Shown here one piece after another: positions 1-5,255 of a stretch of DNA of 7,607 nt. The notes under the pieces were generated by a model, which saw nothing but the letters and a program-made list of their open reading frames with translations, ran no database searches and had not been told where the DNA came from. Within the stretch, counting starts at the first letter, position 1, and each line of letters starts with the position of its first letter. Both the position numbers and the translations under genes were made by a program. The stretch covers positions 1 to 7,607 of the forward strand of contig JAPKDT010000098.1 in the NCBI GenBank assembly GCA_028822475.1. Direction: 5' to 3'. The DNA is from SAR324 cluster bacterium (GTDB taxonomy: Bacteria > SAR324 > NAC60-12).

Positions 1-788
1 AGAACGTCAAGACAGGCTTCTGTATCCGCAGAATTGTAAAAATCTACATAAAATACATACGCCCATGGAGTGTCTTTAGCAGGCCTTGACTCCAAACGAC
101 AAAGGTTGATCTGAAAAAGGTTGAACACACTTAGGAGCTGATACAGCAGTCCGGAGCGGTCATCCTGAAATTCTACTAAGAGGGAGGTTTTTTTGCAGGA
201 AAAATCTGGCTGTTCATGTTCCTGCCGCGACCTTACAACTAGGAAGCGCGTGGTATTATTGCGGTAGTCTTGGATACCGGAGAATTTTTTCCATTGCGGT
301 TTATCTTCAGCAAAGGAAAGCGGAACTATGGCTGCTACAGGAGCGTTTCCAGAGTCAATAGCTTCCAGAAACTGAATACCGGAATCTACGTTACTTCTGG
401 TTAATTTGCTCTGCGCGCGTGACATGTTTTTGGAGATAAATCCGCTGCTTTGTTCAAGTGCCTGAGGATGAGCAAAAAAAGACTCAACCTGTTTCAGCTC
501 TGCATTTGCGAGCAAGGCATACTCAATCAGTAAATTTATTTCTCCCAGAATCACGATGTCATTTCTGACCAGTGAATCCTGAACTTGCGCAATCGTTCCT
601 GCGACAGAGTTTTCAATCGGAACTACCGCGACAGAATGTGGATCTTCCGTTACTTTTAAAAGTGCTTCAACAAAAGTATTGGTGTAGGTTACACTGGCTC
701 CGCTGTTGAGGACTTTTTGGGCGGCTTCATCACTGAAGGTGCCTTGCGGCCCCAAAGTGTAAATTTGGGAACAATCCTTTAAAAGCAT
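1..788 (-). CDS. pheA: Prephenate dehydratase with ACT domain, 3' end cut by window edge
   Basis: Converts prephenate to phenylpyruvate in cytoplasmic phenylalanine synthesis. I translated 262 codons from the ATG at 788. The catalytic part opens with YTLGPQGTFSD (residues 10-20), has PIENSVAGT (58-66), FAHPQALEQS (105-114) and the family's catalytic TRF within NNTTRF (177-182). An ACT domain begins at TSLLVEF (201-207), with GLLYQLL (213-219) and LESRP (232-236) matching the phenylalanine-binding GALV and ESRP motifs. There is no chorismate mutase domain in front, so this is the monofunctional type, usually about 280 residues; perhaps 15-25 are missing off the left edge. The region between the HPQAL motif and NNTTRF is divergent: the usual STA-type stretch reads RSNVDSGIQFL. 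No clear Shine-Dalgarno precedes the ATG, and the frame stays open upstream (a TTG lies at 812), so the start is not certain. It lies 75 bases after rpmB on the same strand and may be cotranscribed with it. Confidence 0.93.
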   Translation of the reverse strand, partial: MLLKDCSQIYTLGPQGTFSDEAAQKVLNSGASVTYTNTFVEALLKVTEDPHSVAVVPIENSVAGTIAQVQDSLVRNDIVILGEINLLIEYALLANAELKQVESFFAHPQALEQSSGFISKNMSRAQSKLTRSNVDSGIQFLEAIDSGNAPVAAIVPLSFAEDKPQWKKFSGIQDYRNNTTRFLVVRSRQEHEQPDFSCKKTSLLVEFQDDRSGLLYQLLSVFNLFQINLCRLESRPAKDTPWAYVFYVDFYNSADTEACLDV

Positions 789-819
789 GAAACCAACGAG
801 ATTAAGAGGCAAGCATACT

Positions 820-844
820 GCCGGTATTCTTACTGAAGACCGGC
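820..844 (-). repeat. Inverted repeat between rpmB and pheA
   Basis: Six-base arms GCCGGT/ACCGGC (820-825 and 839-844), with a further CTT/AAG pairing inside, can form a hairpin in the minus-strand transcript between rpmB and pheA. No run of T follows, so it is not a standard intrinsic terminator. It could be an RNA processing or stability element, or chance. Confidence 0.4.
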
Positions 845-863
845 TGAATGTAAAATTTGTGGC

Positions 864-1058
864 TTAAGCAACAGCGATTGTCTTTCCGGAACGTATACAC
901 TGGGTACAAACACGTGTTTTTTTGCGATTTCCACCTGCTTGACGGATTCGCACAGTTTGTAAATTAGGCATCCAGCGACGTTTTGTTTTGTTATTGGCGT
1001 GACTGACCCGATTTCCATTTCCGGGAGTTTTTCCGCACACTTGACATTTTGTAGACAT
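864..1058 (-). CDS. rpmB: Ribosomal protein bL28, zinc-binding form
   Basis: Large-subunit ribosomal protein L28, 64 residues, a normal length for the short form. The start reads MSTKCQVCGKTP, followed by GNRVSHANNKTKRRWMPNLQ, which is the L28 core. Two CxxC pairs, C5/C8 and C51/C54 (VCTQCIRSGK), make the four-cysteine zinc-ribbon version rather than the cysteine-free version. The protein is rich in Lys and Arg. The ATG at 1058 is preceded only by a weak purine stretch (AGAAGAA). It sits 80 bases downstream of parC with its own promoter candidate, and 75 bases upstream of pheA. A longer overlapping minus-strand frame (830-1087) is a shadow. Confidence 0.97.
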   Translation of the reverse strand: MSTKCQVCGKTPGNGNRVSHANNKTKRRWMPNLQTVRIRQAGGNRKKTRVCTQCIRSGKTIAVA

Positions 1059-1105
1059 AACGAATTTCTTCTATTTTTTTTGTTCAAACTGAATCTTATC
1101 GCGTA

Positions 1106-1134
1106 ATTCTAATTCTTTTTTTAAGAAAATGCAA
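1106..1134 (-). promoter_or_regulatory. Sigma-70-type promoter candidate for rpmB
   Basis: On the minus strand, TTGCAT (1134-1129) and TAGAAT (1111-1106) are separated by exactly 17 bases of AT-rich spacer. Transcription would start near 1099, giving a leader of about 40 bases before the rpmB ATG at 1058. The spacer also contains TTCTT/AAGAA, a small stem that may weakly terminate parC transcription. Inferred from consensus only. Confidence 0.5.
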
Positions 1135-1138
1135 TTCA

Positions 1139-3202
1139 TTAATTTTCAGGTTCTTCAGGTAAGAGAGGTTCCTGCATAGGCTGAGCTTTTTCTTCAGACA
1201 ATAATAGCTCCCGTTCTGCTTGTGCTTTTTCTACGGGTAAGAGCGGTTCCACTTCAGGCTGAGCTTTTTCTAGGGTTAATGCTTCCTGTTCTGCTTGTGC
1301 TTTGTTTGTAACGACTTTCACACTCTGCACGGACTTGCTGGAAACTTTGTTGCCCCTGGCCTGAATGCCTTTAATGGCCAAATCATCCAAAATATAGATA
1401 TCGTTTGATTTACGAATTCTGGGTGTAGGCACGAAAGATACTTCCAGCAAAATTCCGTCACCCTGGCTCAAGTGCAAAATTTTTGCACCTTTTTTTTCAG
1501 GAAAGAGGTTGTATTCACGGTCCAAGATGAACTTTTCAACGCGGAAACGTTTAGCATAACAAACTCTGGTTGCACCTTCCCAGTAAACCACATTATGAAC
1601 AGTCTCTGAATTCAGTTTTTCAACACAAATTGCATTTTTACCGATGAATTGTTTTTCCGGAACACGGATGACCTGATATGATCCGTCTTTGCGGATGACG
1701 ACCATTTTGTCATAGGCAGAGCAGAAAAAAGAAGTGGTACCAGATTTTACATTCAGTCCCAGAAAGCCTTCTTTACGATCCCAGCCTACTTTTTGTTTTT
1801 CCGCAACATCTTGAGCACGAATTTCGTCAAAGCTCTTTATTTTGCTGCGTCGTGGATAATCCGGTCCATATTTATCTTTGATTTTTTCCAGATACTTAAT
1901 TGTATAACGTGTAATATCTTTCAGTGAACTATTCAGTGAACTGATGGTGACTTTCAGTTTATCCAGTTCTTTTTGACTTTCCTGCTGATCATAACGTGAA
2001 ATACGTTTAATCTGTATAGTCAACAATTTTTCGATATCATCCTTTTCAACCGGAAAAGGCAGGACAGACTCGATGTGCAGTACAGCTTTTTCTACCACTT
2101 CAAGCGCTTCTTCGTATGAATCACAAGCTTCCAGTTTCTGATATATTTTTTCGCCGATGAAATACATTTCCATTCTGCGCATATGCCACTTACGCCTGGC
2201 CTGCTCCAGCGACAGCAGTAACTCCCTCCTGAGTATATCTTTCAAACGAATTGTATTTTGCCGCAGGACTTCGCTGACAGTCAGTTGTACCGGTTGATTC
2301 CCTTGAATAAGCAGCATATTTACGGAAATGGAGACTTCACACTGCGTGAAAGCATAGAGCAATTTCAGCAATTTTTCTGCATCCATACCTCTGACCGCTT
2401 TCAATTCAATTTCAACTTCCTCCGCGGTAAAGTCGTCAATTGATGATAGTTTGAATTTACCTTTATTGACTGCATCCTGAACAGACTGGATCAAAGATTC
2501 CGTCGTTACCCCAAACGGCAGCTCTCTCACGGTCAAGATTTTTTCATCTGTGATTTCGATGCGGGCACGCACCCTCACCTTACCGCTGCCGTCTTCGTAC
2601 TCCCCTGTATCAAGCAAACCTCCATTCATAAAATCTGGAAACAGTCTGAAGGATTCGTTATTCAGAAAAGCAATTTGTGCCTCGACAACCTCGTTGAAAT
2701 TATGCGGTAGTATTCGTGTGGACATTCCCACCGCAATTCCTTCCGCGCCAAACAGCAGAGAAACCGGAAGTTTCGCCGGCAGCGCAATCGGCTCCTTATT
2801 TCTCCCATCGTAACTGTCAGAAAATTCCGTCAACTCAGAATTAAAGAGGGCTTCTTTAGCCAGTGGAGTAAGGCGGGCTTCTATGTACCTTGGTGCAGAG
2901 GCAGGGTCTCCGGTCAGTATGTTTCCAAAATTGCCCTGTTTTTCAATAAAATATTCTTTGTTGGCCATCACGATCAAGGCTGAGCCTATAGAGGCGTCAC
3001 CGTGCGGATGGAGCTTCATTGTATTACCTACAATATTTGCAACCTTGCTGAATTTTCCATCATCCATTTCCCTCATTGTGTGCAGAATACGACGCTGCAC
3101 TGGTTTTAGACCATCTAAAATATCTGGAATCGCGCGATCCTTAATAACGTAGGAAGCGTATTCCAGAAAATTTTGATCCATTAAAGGTTTGAGGTAACGC
3201 AT
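1139..3202 (-). CDS. parC: DNA topoisomerase IV subunit A (Bacteroidota/PVC-type ParC)
   Basis: Breakage-reunion subunit of a type IIA topoisomerase that decatenates or relaxes DNA with a ParE partner; no parE is in the window. It has 687 residues. The N-terminus has YASYVIKDRAIPDILDGLKP (15-34), VQRRILH, and HPHGDASIG (65-73). R105-Y106 in SAPRYIEARL is the Arg/catalytic-Tyr pair that forms the covalent DNA bond. The tower and a coiled coil follow (about 320-460), then a divergent C-terminal domain (about 475-625) with EGFLGLNVK, KQFIGKNAI and AIKGIQARGNKV. No gyrase box (QRRGGKG) is present, and the HPHGDASIG and NILTGD motifs resemble Bacteroidota ParC, so I call ParC rather than GyrA. At the places aligned with E. 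coli GyrA S83 and D87 it has A70 and S74. The start MRYLKPLMDQNF fits the family; the upstream AAGAG is a weak ribosome site. Directly upstream is the serA relic. Confidence 0.93.
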   Translation of the reverse strand: MRYLKPLMDQNFLEYASYVIKDRAIPDILDGLKPVQRRILHTMREMDDGKFSKVANIVGNTMKLHPHGDASIGSALIVMANKEYFIEKQGNFGNILTGDPASAPRYIEARLTPLAKEALFNSELTEFSDSYDGRNKEPIALPAKLPVSLLFGAEGIAVGMSTRILPHNFNEVVEAQIAFLNNESFRLFPDFMNGGLLDTGEYEDGSGKVRVRARIEITDEKILTVRELPFGVTTESLIQSVQDAVNKGKFKLSSIDDFTAEEVEIELKAVRGMDAEKLLKLLYAFTQCEVSISVNMLLIQGNQPVQLTVSEVLRQNTIRLKDILRRELLLSLEQARRKWHMRRMEMYFIGEKIYQKLEACDSYEEALEVVEKAVLHIESVLPFPVEKDDIEKLLTIQIKRISRYDQQESQKELDKLKVTISSLNSSLKDITRYTIKYLEKIKDKYGPDYPRRSKIKSFDEIRAQDVAEKQKVGWDRKEGFLGLNVKSGTTSFFCSAYDKMVVIRKDGSYQVIRVPEKQFIGKNAICVEKLNSETVHNVVYWEGATRVCYAKRFRVEKFILDREYNLFPEKKGAKILHLSQGDGILLEVSFVPTPRIRKSNDIYILDDLAIKGIQARGNKVSSKSVQSVKVVTNKAQAEQEALTLEKAQPEVEPLLPVEKAQAERELLLSEEKAQPMQEPLLPEEPEN
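1142..1303 (-). repeat. Repetitive KAQ tail of ParC
   Basis: The last 54 residues of ParC (634-687) consist of four imperfect units of 12-16 residues, each starting KAQ: KAQAEQEALTLE, KAQPEVEPLLPVE, KAQAERELLLSEE and KAQPMQEPLLPEEPEN. Units 1 and 3 (KAQAE) and 2 and 4 (KAQP, EPLLP) are alike, so the higher-order period is about 26 residues (~78 bases), visible in the DNA as repeated GAGCTTTTTC and GGTAAGAG blocks. This acidic, Pro/Leu-rich tail is outside the conserved domains and probably disordered. Confidence 0.8.
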
Positions 3203-3225
3203 TTTTCTCTTTCAACTCAAAATAT

Positions 3226-3565
3226 TTAAGTCCGCTCCAGGCGGATTGACTGATAAAATTTTGCTGATTCAGTTACAAAAAAATTAATTGCGGAAGTGAT
3301 TCCTTCTTTATTGCGGATTTTTCAACGGCTGCATCGGGCAAATCATCATGAACACGGATCAACGACATAGCTTTGACGCTTAGTTAATCAATTCTTTGGA
3401 AATCCGTGTTACAGAACGAGTCCGGATACAATTGAAAGGTGCTATTATGTTGAAAATTTCAGCGAGAGGAAGATCAGGAGCGTAATGGATTTCAATATCT
3501 TTTTCTTTACTCAGCATTTCCAGGCCAATTTCGTGAACTGATCATGTAACAAGGATTTTGCACAT
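3226..3565 (-). pseudogene. serA: Collapsed D-3-phosphoglycerate dehydrogenase (serA) relic
   Basis: Read from ATG at 3565, the minus strand gives MCKILVT, a TGA at codon 8 (3544-3542), then SVHEIGLEMLSKEKDIEIHY, APDLPLAEIFNIIAPFN, CIRTRSVTRISKELIN and TAA (3382-3380). This matches the start of PGDH, the first enzyme of serine synthesis: KILV, GLEML, and R-S-x-T-x-I-x-x-E-x-I. The text then jumps, in another frame, to KAMSLIRVHDDLPDAAVEK (about 3376-3320), and after one missing A in an A-run (3318-3322) continues as IRNKEGITSAINFF. That is the end of the C-terminal ACT domain. The whole middle, roughly 400 or more residues including the NAD-binding and catalytic parts, is gone. The inactivation is seen directly; the family assignment is from memory of PGDH sequences. 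A small stem TCCGC/GCGGA (3231-3245) near the end may be the old terminator region. The remnant now serves as leader DNA for parC. Confidence 0.75.
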
Positions 3566-3737
3566 TAAACTGATTTTTCTCAAGTTCGGATTATAAACAA
3601 TTGCTGTAATCTATCATTCCACATTTTGACGGAGTACGCAAAGATTCTGCTCTGAAACTGAAGAATTTTAGCAGCTGAAACCACTAATTGGAGAAAAAGG
3701 AGGAAAATAACTAAGAATATTTTTGGAGGATAATTGG
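3566..3737. other. Non-coding stretch with Shine-Dalgarno-like purine runs
   Basis: No gene is supported here on either strand. On the plus strand there are three ribosome-site-like runs, TTGGAG (3687-3692), AAGGAGG (3697-3703) and GGAGGA (3725-3730), but no ATG follows them at a useful distance. A TTG at 3735 would give only about 18 codons through the hairpin. A TTGACG at 3625 could be a -35 but has no good -10. The stretch ends in the terminator at 3738-3766, so it could encode a short RNA, or be debris left by the serA deletion. Confidence 0.4.
3590..3595 (-). promoter_or_regulatory. TATAAT -10 box upstream of the serA relic
   Basis: A perfect TATAAT lies on the minus strand 24 bases before the relic's ATG. 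No convincing -35 is seen 16-18 bases upstream. It may be the old serA promoter, now possibly driving parC, since no better promoter is visible between the relic and parC. Confidence 0.3.
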
Positions 3738-3766
3738 AAAACGGGAGAGACTGCTCTCCCGTTTTT
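3738..3766 (+). terminator. Strong intrinsic terminator, probably bidirectional
   Basis: The perfect 12-base stem AAAACGGGAGAG/CTCTCCCGTTTT with loop ACTG runs straight into a T-run (GTTTTTC) on the plus strand. On the minus strand the stem is followed by TTTTCC, so it can also stop minus-strand transcripts, such as read-through from the operon ending at 4269. No gene ends just before it on the plus strand, which makes its client unclear. Confidence 0.85.
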
Positions 3767-3780
3767 CTGCAAATACTCAG

Positions 3781-3813
3781 AAACCCTTGCGAACCATGAG
3801 TTCATGAGGGTTT
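3781..3813 (+). repeat. Long imperfect hairpin
   Basis: A 33-base inverted repeat: AAACCCT pairs with AGGGTTT and, inside, GAAC pairs with GTTC around the loop CATGA. In plus-strand RNA the three bases between the arms add two G-U wobbles and one mismatch, giving an almost continuous 14-pair stem; it is weaker as minus-strand RNA. No T-run follows. It lies 15 bases after the terminator. The role is unknown; it could be an element end, a recombination site or an RNA structure. Confidence 0.6.
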
Positions 3814-3954
3814 AAGCGGTGCAGACAGCGTGTACGAATTGCTATCTGACGAAAAGGGTATAGGTTTATTGTAGTAGATTTCATCTGCTTCTCCCGAATT
3901 TAAATGATTAATATCAATGATAAATATAGTCTTGAAAACTATTTTATCGAACTC

Positions 3955-3984
3955 TTGCACACATCTTGAAAGATGTACTAATAA
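3955..3984 (+). promoter_or_regulatory. Promoter with palindromic operator for the RHH gene
   Basis: TTGCAC (3955-3960) and TAATAA (3979-3984) are 18 bases apart, and the spacer holds a perfect palindrome ACATCTTGAAAGATGT (3961-3976). The motif TCTTGAA recurs at 3930-3936, 3964-3970 and 4005-4011, and ACTAATAA occurs twice 18 bases apart (3977, 3995). Both hexamers are modest matches. A palindrome between -35 and -10 upstream of a small DNA-binding-like gene suggests autorepression, which is inferred. Confidence 0.4.
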
Positions 3985-4045
3985 CATCGGCAGAACTAAT
4001 AATTTCTTGAATTGTTTTTTATCAAGAGAGCTTAAACAGGGTATT

Positions 4046-4246
4046 ATGGCAAGAGGTGGTTTCCGAGAAGGCGCGGGAAGAAAAAAAGAATATAACGAGC
4101 CTATCAAAAAAATTCTATTGGGACTTCCTGAGTCTGTTTTGAAGCAGTTGGACAGCTATGCCTCTGCCAAGAACCTCTCTCGGCCAAAAGCCGTGGCAAT
4201 CCTCGTAGAACAGGCAATGGAGCAAAACGGCCAACTGGCGATTTAG
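4046..4246 (+). CDS. Small ribbon-helix-helix-like DNA-binding protein
   Basis: A 66-residue basic protein. It starts MARGGFREGAGRKK; the GG-x-R-x-GAGRK motif is typical at the N-terminus of many small phage- or plasmid-type DNA-binding proteins. Next come a short strand (KKILLGLPES, 21-30), a helix (VLKQLDSYASAKNLS, 31-45) and a second helix (RPKAVAILVEQAM, 46-58), the CopG/MetJ-like ribbon-helix-helix layout. The frame is open from 3917, but the first 43 residues of that longer version are Cys/Asn-rich and cover the promoter and palindrome, so I start at the ATG at 4046. The ribosome site is weak (CAGG). It converges on the minus-strand operon with a 22-base gap, and no partner toxin is adjacent. 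It is probably a regulator, perhaps of itself; the target is unknown. Confidence 0.75.
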   Translation: MARGGFREGAGRKKEYNEPIKKILLGLPESVLKQLDSYASAKNLSRPKAVAILVEQAMEQNGQLAI

Positions 4247-4268
4247 CAGCTCTTTTGATTTAACAAAA

Positions 4269-4418
4269 TTACTTTTCATCAGTCTCTGTTGGAAAGTCTC
4301 CGTCCAGTTCCTTGAGTTTGCGTGTAGCTTCCAGGAATCGCTTTTTTGACCTCCGTCTCTCCCACAATCCTAAAAGAATCATCGAGCAAAATAACATTAC
4401 GATCAAAACAAGTCCCAT
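4269..4418 (-). CDS. 49-residue single-span membrane protein
   Basis: The ATG at 4418 gives MGLVLIVMLFCSMILLGLWE followed by RRRSKKRF, then a charged tail rich in Lys, Glu and Asp (ending TETDEK). Residues 2-19 form one hydrophobic membrane segment, and the arginines right after it suggest a cytoplasmic C-terminus with the N-terminus outside. The ribosome site is poor. It lies 23 bases after the 57-residue membrane protein on the same strand and is the last gene of the presumed operon. I do not recognise the family. Support comes from position, strand, spacing and the clean membrane-segment/basic pattern rather than homology. Confidence 0.6.
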   Translation of the reverse strand: MGLVLIVMLFCSMILLGLWERRRSKKRFLEATRKLKELDGDFPTETDEK

Positions 4419-4441
4419 TTATTTTTCTACACTTAATCTTA

Positions 4442-4615
4442 TTAGCTGGATTTAAAAATCATCAACAGAATTGAAATTCCATAATATACAGCAATTCCTC
4501 CAAGTACCCAGTTTACCCATCTCGGCGATATACCCTGCGCTTTTTTGCGGTGCCTTCTCCATAAATAGATTGAGCAAACAATCAGGAAAGCAAGAAAAAT
4601 CCCCTTTGGTCCCAT
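4442..4615 (-). CDS. 57-residue two-span membrane protein
   Basis: The ATG at 4615 gives MGPKGIFLAFLIVCSIYLW, then a basic loop RRHRKKAQG, then WVNWVLGGIAVYYG and ISILLMIF, ending KSS. Two hydrophobic spans (about 5-19 and 33-54) flank a strongly positive loop, predicting a hairpin with the loop in the cytoplasm. An AGG lies seven bases before the ATG, and the gene begins 12 bases after the DUF4254 gene stops, so it is very likely cotranscribed. I recognise no family. Together with the next gene it may anchor or assist the envelope enzymes upstream, which is speculation from context. Confidence 0.65.
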   Translation of the reverse strand: MGPKGIFLAFLIVCSIYLWRRHRKKAQGISPRWVNWVLGGIAVYYGISILLMIFKSS

Positions 4616-4627
4616 GTTAGCGCCTGT

Positions 4628-5245
4628 TCACTTAGATTCTGTTTTCCGATAAAGCACGGGATTTAAACTTTCATCGTTATACATTTTCATTTGCTGATAA
4701 ACTTTGAGCCGTTTTTCTCCGCTGCTTAAATCAGCAAGTAATTTAGCGAGGCATTGTTCCAGATCTTCACGCTGCTCTCTTAACACAGAAAGTTTTGCTA
4801 CACACTTCTCACGATGCTCTGCTGTTGCCTCCTCACGCTGAATTTCTTCGTCCATATGATAAATTTTAAGCGCATTTATTGAAAGACGGTCAATCATGCT
4901 GCCTGGTGTTTCGCTGTTCATTTCTGTTTCAGCGTTATTTTTCACATTTTCCGCGTTGATAATATTCAGCAGAAACTGATCCATCTGTTCAATCAAATCA
5001 TTTCGTCGTTGATTGAAAACATCAATCGCACGTTTCACAGCAGCAATTTTTGAATCAGAAACATCCGGATCACGTGCCATATCCTCCTGATGCCATAATT
5101 CAAAATTGACCTGATGCTGAGTTGAAACCAACTTGGGGAAATCTTCCGCTGCTGAAAAATCCGCCTCTGGCAAAACCCCGTGCCATAACTCAACCTCCTG
5201 AAGCTGCTGTTTCAACAACTTCTCTGTTTCAAACATGAAAACCAT
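4628..5245 (-). CDS. DUF4254 family protein
   Basis: A 205-residue soluble, mostly helical protein of unknown biochemical role. The motifs NFELWHQEDMAR (47-58), D64..K66, and KRAIDVFNQRRNDLIEQMD (71-89) are what I remember as the core of DUF4254, a family often beside GT9 glycosyltransferases in Bacteroidota and PVC genomes. Residues 135-185 are rich in Glu, Lys, Arg and Leu and likely form coiled coils. The ATG at 5245 is supported by AAAGGA six bases upstream; a second Met at codon 4 is less well placed. It begins 10 bases after the GT9 gene ends. Because of this pairing a role in LPS or surface glycan assembly is plausible, but nothing in the sequence shows a catalytic site. Confidence 0.8.
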   Translation of the reverse strand: MVFMFETEKLLKQQLQEVELWHGVLPEADFSAAEDFPKLVSTQHQVNFELWHQEDMARDPDVSDSKIAAVKRAIDVFNQRRNDLIEQMDQFLLNIINAENVKNNAETEMNSETPGSMIDRLSINALKIYHMDEEIQREEATAEHREKCVAKLSVLREQREDLEQCLAKLLADLSSGEKRLKVYQQMKMYNDESLNPVLYRKTESK

Positions 5246-5255
5246 TAAAATTCCT

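Noticed and set aside
830..1087. 85-codon minus-strand frame overlapping rpmB
   Set aside because: It is a shifted reading of the rpmB DNA, whose own frame encodes a clear L28.
1142..1303. CRISPR-like array
   Set aside because: The repeats are in frame, imperfect and without unique spacers; they encode the ParC tail.
2258..3152. Three plus-strand frames (2258-2443, 2550-2813, 2883-3152)
   Set aside because: All are antisense to the highly conserved parC reading frame.
3738..3813. tRNA or attachment-site remnant formed by the two hairpins
   Set aside because: There is no cloverleaf, no GTTCGA-type T-arm and no CCA end, and no matching direct repeat was seen by eye.
3917..4045. N-terminal 43-codon extension of the RHH protein
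   Set aside because: It covers the probable promoter and operator and has Cys/Asn-rich, non-conserved-looking sequence; the family motif GGFREGAGRK begins right after the ATG at 4046.
3802..4107. Open 101-codon minus-strand frame opposite the RHH gene
   Set aside because: It is antisense to the promoter, palindrome and start of the RHH gene, and its product shows no domain or good ribosome site.
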